Below are positions 61,073-64,000 of a stretch of DNA of 64,000 nt, piece by piece. How positions within the stretch are numbered: the stretch's first letter is position 1; the number at the start of each line of letters is the position of its first letter. Source of the stretch: Sulfurimonas sp. (lineage in GTDB: Bacteria > Campylobacterota > Campylobacteria > Campylobacterales > Sulfurimonadaceae); NCBI GenBank assembly GCA_021648465.1, contig JAKISR010000005.1, forward strand, positions 1 through 64,000, written 5' to 3'. The position numbers were made by a program, and so were the translations under genes. The notes under the pieces are model-generated. The model searched no databases. It was not told where the DNA came from and saw only the letters and a program-made list of their open reading frames with translations.

Positions 61073-62605
61073 ATGTCAATATATTTTCTTAAAAAACACA
61101 CTATACCTATTATGCTAATATCTTTAGTACTAGGTATCTCTTATCTTTCTTATTACAACTATAATGTGCAAAAAAATCTTTTACTTAAACAGTTGCATTA
61201 CAACTCTTTAAATATAACAAATTCTATCTCTTCATCAATAAAAAGATTTGATAGTGTAAAATCTACAATGAGTATTCAAAAGCTTATTGGTAATATTTCT
61301 TTTGCATTTGAAATATTTGAATTTAGATATTTGTCTCCAGATGGAACTATAAAAAATTCTATGCTTAAAAGCGAGATAGGCAAAATTTTAAATACTAAAA
61401 GTTTTAAACTTATGAAAAATGGTAAAAATTCCTTAAATAGCTTTTTTTTTGAAGTACGCAACCATGTTAACGTAATGTCAATTTATTATCCTATATACAG
61501 TGAAAGTAAATTAATTGGCATAATTGATCTTTGTATTGATATTTCTGAATATAAAATAAAAAAAGAGCTAAAGGAAAACTCTACTAATAGACAAGTAGAT
61601 ATATTAAATCTACTAAAATCTATAAATGGTTCCATTATTAACTCTATTGCCATATCAACAAAAACAGATATAAATAATTTTTTATATTCATATGTCACTT
61701 CAACAAAAAATATTATAGAAATTTCAATTGTTGATAAAAAAAATAAGATAAAAGCAAGTAGCAATAAAACCCTTATTGGAAAACAGTTAAATAAAAATAA
61801 CTTACTAACCCCTGGTTTAAAAACACTTAACAATCAACAAACATACCTTTCTATTACAAACTTTAATGATTCTGATCTAAAACTAATGCTTCTACTTGAT
61901 GCTTCTACTTATGTTCAGCTTGAGCTAAAACTTCTTACAACAGCAATTTCTACAAGTGTAATGGCTCTTTTATTTGCAATAATTACTTTTAGAATAATGT
62001 TTTACTCGGTACTTGAACAATCTCGTCAAGAAAAAGAACATCTTGAGCATTTAGTAAATGAACGAACTAAAAAAATAGAACTACTTAGTAAAACTGACTC
62101 TTTAACTCAATTATGGAGTAGAAGTTATTTAGAGAAAAATCTTGAACAAGAATTTAAGAGAGCTAAAAGATATAGCACTAATATGTCAATAATGATACTT
62201 GATCTTGACCACTTTAAAAACATTAATGACTCTTATGGGCATATGGCAGGTGATGAAGTACTTCGTCAGATAAGTCAAAGAATTCAAAAGTGTCAAAGAG
62301 AGACAGATTTTATAGGTCGTTATGGTGGAGAAGAAATTGTTATTATTTTACCAGAAACTACTTTAGAAGCATCAAAATTAATAGCAAATAAAATATTAAA
62401 AATAATCTCTATAGACCCTGTAAAATTTGAATCTTCCAATATTAACGTTACTACAAGTATTGGTATTAGTAGTTTAAGAAAAGAGCATGATGATTATAAA
62501 ATGATTTTTGCAGAAGCAGATGAGGCACTCTATCTTGCTAAAAATCTCGGACGAAATAGAGTTGAAGTATTTACAATAATAACTCAACTTTTTAAATCTG
62601 AATAA
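61073..62605 (+). CDS. Membrane diguanylate cyclase with periplasmic sensor
   Basis: 510 residues. Helix 1 lies at about 10-28. The periplasmic sensor at about 30-285 looks Cache-like, with FEIFEFRYLSPDGTI and YPIYSESKLIGIIDLCIDI. Helix 2 lies at about 290-315, followed by a short coiled coil. The GGDEF domain starts near LSKTDSLTQLWSR (residue 340). DLDHFKNINDSYGHMAGDEVL and the active-site variant GGEEI near 418 indicate an active cyclase. RETD lies five residues before GGEEI and would form a product-inhibition I-site. The signal sensed is unknown. It is convergent with the AddA-like gene, overlapping it by 14 bases. Confidence 0.92.
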   Translation: MSIYFLKKHTIPIMLISLVLGISYLSYYNYNVQKNLLLKQLHYNSLNITNSISSSIKRFDSVKSTMSIQKLIGNISFAFEIFEFRYLSPDGTIKNSMLKSEIGKILNTKSFKLMKNGKNSLNSFFFEVRNHVNVMSIYYPIYSESKLIGIIDLCIDISEYKIKKELKENSTNRQVDILNLLKSINGSIINSIAISTKTDINNFLYSYVTSTKNIIEISIVDKKNKIKASSNKTLIGKQLNKNNLLTPGLKTLNNQQTYLSITNFNDSDLKLMLLLDASTYVQLELKLLTTAISTSVMALLFAIITFRIMFYSVLEQSRQEKEHLEHLVNERTKKIELLSKTDSLTQLWSRSYLEKNLEQEFKRAKRYSTNMSIMILDLDHFKNINDSYGHMAGDEVLRQISQRIQKCQRETDFIGRYGGEEIVIILPETTLEASKLIANKILKIISIDPVKFESSNINVTTSIGISSLRKEHDDYKMIFAEADEALYLAKNLGRNRVEVFTIITQLFKSE

Positions 62606-64000
62606 TCTTTACTTCATCTTCTAATAAATAACATATATACCCATAAACTTCTTCGTTTGTTATCTCTTTTATAGCTTTTATATAATAAGAAATTTGTTTT
62701 ACATGATGTTCATGATAATTCATAGAACTTTTATAATCAACTACCCTCCAAGATGAATTATCTTTTATCAGTAAATCAATATATCGAAGATTATTTTTAT
62801 ATCGAAGAGCTTTTTCTTTATAATTTTTCCCTCTCCTTAATTTTTTAAACTCATTATTTTGCAAAAGCATTTTAATTCTATGGACAATATTTTCAACCTC
62901 ACTTAATTCTAAAACATAACCATATTTATTTAACATCATATCTTTAGCGTGAGGTATTGAGTTTTCTTCAAAACTAGCCATCATCTCTAACATATAGTGA
63001 AGCGCTAAACCAAAATTTTGTGCTTTAAAATCTTCATCTTCTTCAGCTTCAACTTTTAATATATCACTTTGGGTTCCATAATATAATTCTTCGTACTCAA
63101 TTTCTGTATGCGTTTTCAAGCTTGAGAGTGAGTGGGTTTTTTCACACTTTAAAATACCACTACTGCCAGTACTCATATCTAAAATATCAAATACTGAATC
63201 TTTTAATTTTTTAATTATAAAAAGATTATCTCTAGCTCTAGTAAAAGCAACATACAAAGTATTTAAAGAGTCTTCATAAACTAGTTGTTTCTCTTTTTTG
63301 AGTGCATTTGCATAATTTGTATCTAAATCATCCCGCCCTTTAATACGAAGATAGATATTTTGTAGTTTTATCCCATCATATTCATATATAATACTATCAC
63401 GATTTGGCGGTGCTTTTTTAAGTCTGTCCATAACTATCACATGCTCATACTCTAGCCCTTTTGATTTGTGAATAGTTAAAACTCTTGCTCCGCTAAGCTC
63501 ACTCATAGCTGCACTTATATCTATTCTTTCATATTCAAAAAGCAATGCCTCTATATCTTGACATGTGGAGATAAAATTTAAAAATCTTAGCAGATTAAAA
63601 TCATCATTAAAAAGGGTATATTTATCTATAGCATTTTTAACAATATCTAAAAGCTTATTGTTATTTAAATCAACTCTATCTATCTGTTTTACTGGCTTGT
63701 TTATGAGAGAAAAGAAATTATGTTTATATATGTTTTCATTAAAATACAGATATTTCAAATACTCTAAAATCGCTTTTACACTTTGCTGATTTATTAACTT
63801 TGTAGTGGTCTCTGTTACAACCTCTATATCATCATCTTGGAGCTGAAGTTTTATTTTTTCTCCATCCCCATTTGTAGCACAAAGAATAGCTATCTCATCT
63901 ATATTTGCACCTAAAGAGATTAATCTTTTTACCTGTTTTGTAGTCTCCTCTAAAAGTTCATCATTTTGTATAATTTCGATATATCCATCATTGGCACCAT
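62592..64000 (-). CDS. AddA/RecB-like helicase-nuclease, C-terminal part (start outside window)
   Basis: The frame is open without a stop to the right edge, so the start and Walker A region lie beyond it. About 468 residues are visible. UvrD-type motifs V and VI are clear (VLTIHKSKGLEYEHVIVMDRL in part, and LNTLYVAFTRARDNLFII). A C-terminal RecB-family PD-(D/E)XK nuclease follows, with an LHYMLEMMASFEEN entry segment and WRVVDYKSSMNYHEHHVKQI near the end. The protein processes double-strand DNA ends with an AddB-like partner not in the window. The TTG at 63758 is an internal codon and not the start. Confidence 0.88.
   Translation of the reverse strand, partial: GANDGYIEIIQNDELLEETTKQVKRLISLGANIDEIAILCATNGDGEKIKLQLQDDDIEVVTETTTKLINQQSVKAILEYLKYLYFNENIYKHNFFSLINKPVKQIDRVDLNNNKLLDIVKNAIDKYTLFNDDFNLLRFLNFISTCQDIEALLFEYERIDISAAMSELSGARVLTIHKSKGLEYEHVIVMDRLKKAPPNRDSIIYEYDGIKLQNIYLRIKGRDDLDTNYANALKKEKQLVYEDSLNTLYVAFTRARDNLFIIKKLKDSVFDILDMSTGSSGILKCEKTHSLSSLKTHTEIEYEELYYGTQSDILKVEAEEDEDFKAQNFGLALHYMLEMMASFEENSIPHAKDMMLNKYGYVLELSEVENIVHRIKMLLQNNEFKKLRRGKNYKEKALRYKNNLRYIDLLIKDNSSWRVVDYKSSMNYHEHHVKQISYYIKAIKEITNEEVYGYICYLLEDEVKIIQI

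Noticed and set aside
63756..63758. TTG start for the AddA-like gene
   Set aside because: The same frame stays open to the window edge with matching composition, so this is an internal codon.
1..64000. CRISPR arrays, rRNA, tRNA and prophage
   Set aside because: Reading by eye found no spaced direct repeats, no cloverleaf-like gene in the gaps and no phage genes. A program search could still find a missed small RNA.

Overview
This is an AT-rich, gene-dense bacterial chromosome segment. It most likely comes from a free-living, respiratory member of the Campylobacterota (formerly Epsilonproteobacteria), in the Sulfurimonas/Sulfuricurvum/Sulfurovum range. The evidence is a petABC cytochrome bc complex with a diheme cytochrome c subunit, a one-piece CcsBA cytochrome c synthase, a four-subunit pyruvate:ferredoxin oxidoreductase, a stand-alone CheB methylesterase, a solitary FlhB C-terminal homologue, a Cys-type FdhA-like protein, and many genes familiar from that phylum. 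Genus assignment is inference. I see no rRNA, tRNA, CRISPR array, prophage or intact insertion sequence.

Layout. 1-6.7 kb: the 5' part of alaS; a small operon of envelope proteins (Sel1-repeat protein, diheme cytochrome c, NrfJ-like lipoprotein); a DUF4136-type lipoprotein; and a membrane protein with a spermidine-synthase-like domain that is split by one in-frame amber codon. 6.8-22.1 kb: the notable region. It holds ccsBA; a secreted cytochrome with 12 potential haem sites (10 CXXCH, one CX12CH, one CX4CH); a six-gene operon encoding a YceI-like protein, an NHL lipoprotein, a parvulin-type isomerase, a 583-residue outer-membrane beta-barrel candidate, a second NHL protein and a small secreted protein; then tetrahaem, octahaem and dodecahaem cytochromes and a monohaem cytochrome c. 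Together the cytochromes carry up to 37 haem sites. With the barrel, the foldase and the propellers they look like an extracellular electron-transfer conduit, and the tetrahaem protein looks like a candidate cytochrome-nanowire subunit. 22.2-38.1 kb: core metabolism and RNA modification (aldehyde dehydrogenase, yraN, fdhA-like, SDR, hom, LL-DAP/alanine-type aminotransferase, rlmB-like, rsmI, rpmE, rsmE, moeA, queD, queE, moaA). 38.1-44 kb: a MITE-like element, a porin with a striking inverted repeat upstream, an RDD protein and petABC. 44-50.8 kb: mnmG, ribE with an apparent AUU start, an flhB-like gene, recQ, and a luxS operon. 50.9-54.4 kb: a chemoreceptor-cheB-cheR operon whose leader carries a nine-C tract. 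54.4-64 kb: porCDAB, a HAD phosphatase, a peptide-type binding protein, rplM-rpsI, a diguanylate cyclase and the C-terminal part of an AddA/RecB-like helicase-nuclease.

How it fits together. Pyruvate oxidation by PorCDAB and possibly formate oxidation feed low-potential electrons into respiration, and the petABC complex carries quinol electrons to periplasmic cytochromes c. CcsBA attaches haem. The 10-22 kb cluster could carry electrons from the periplasm through the outer membrane to the outside, or the reverse. Its direction, acceptor and partners cannot be read from sequence. Promoter calls rest on TATAAT-like -10 hexamers only, because -35 boxes are weak in this phylum. Terminator calls rest on hairpins found by eye.
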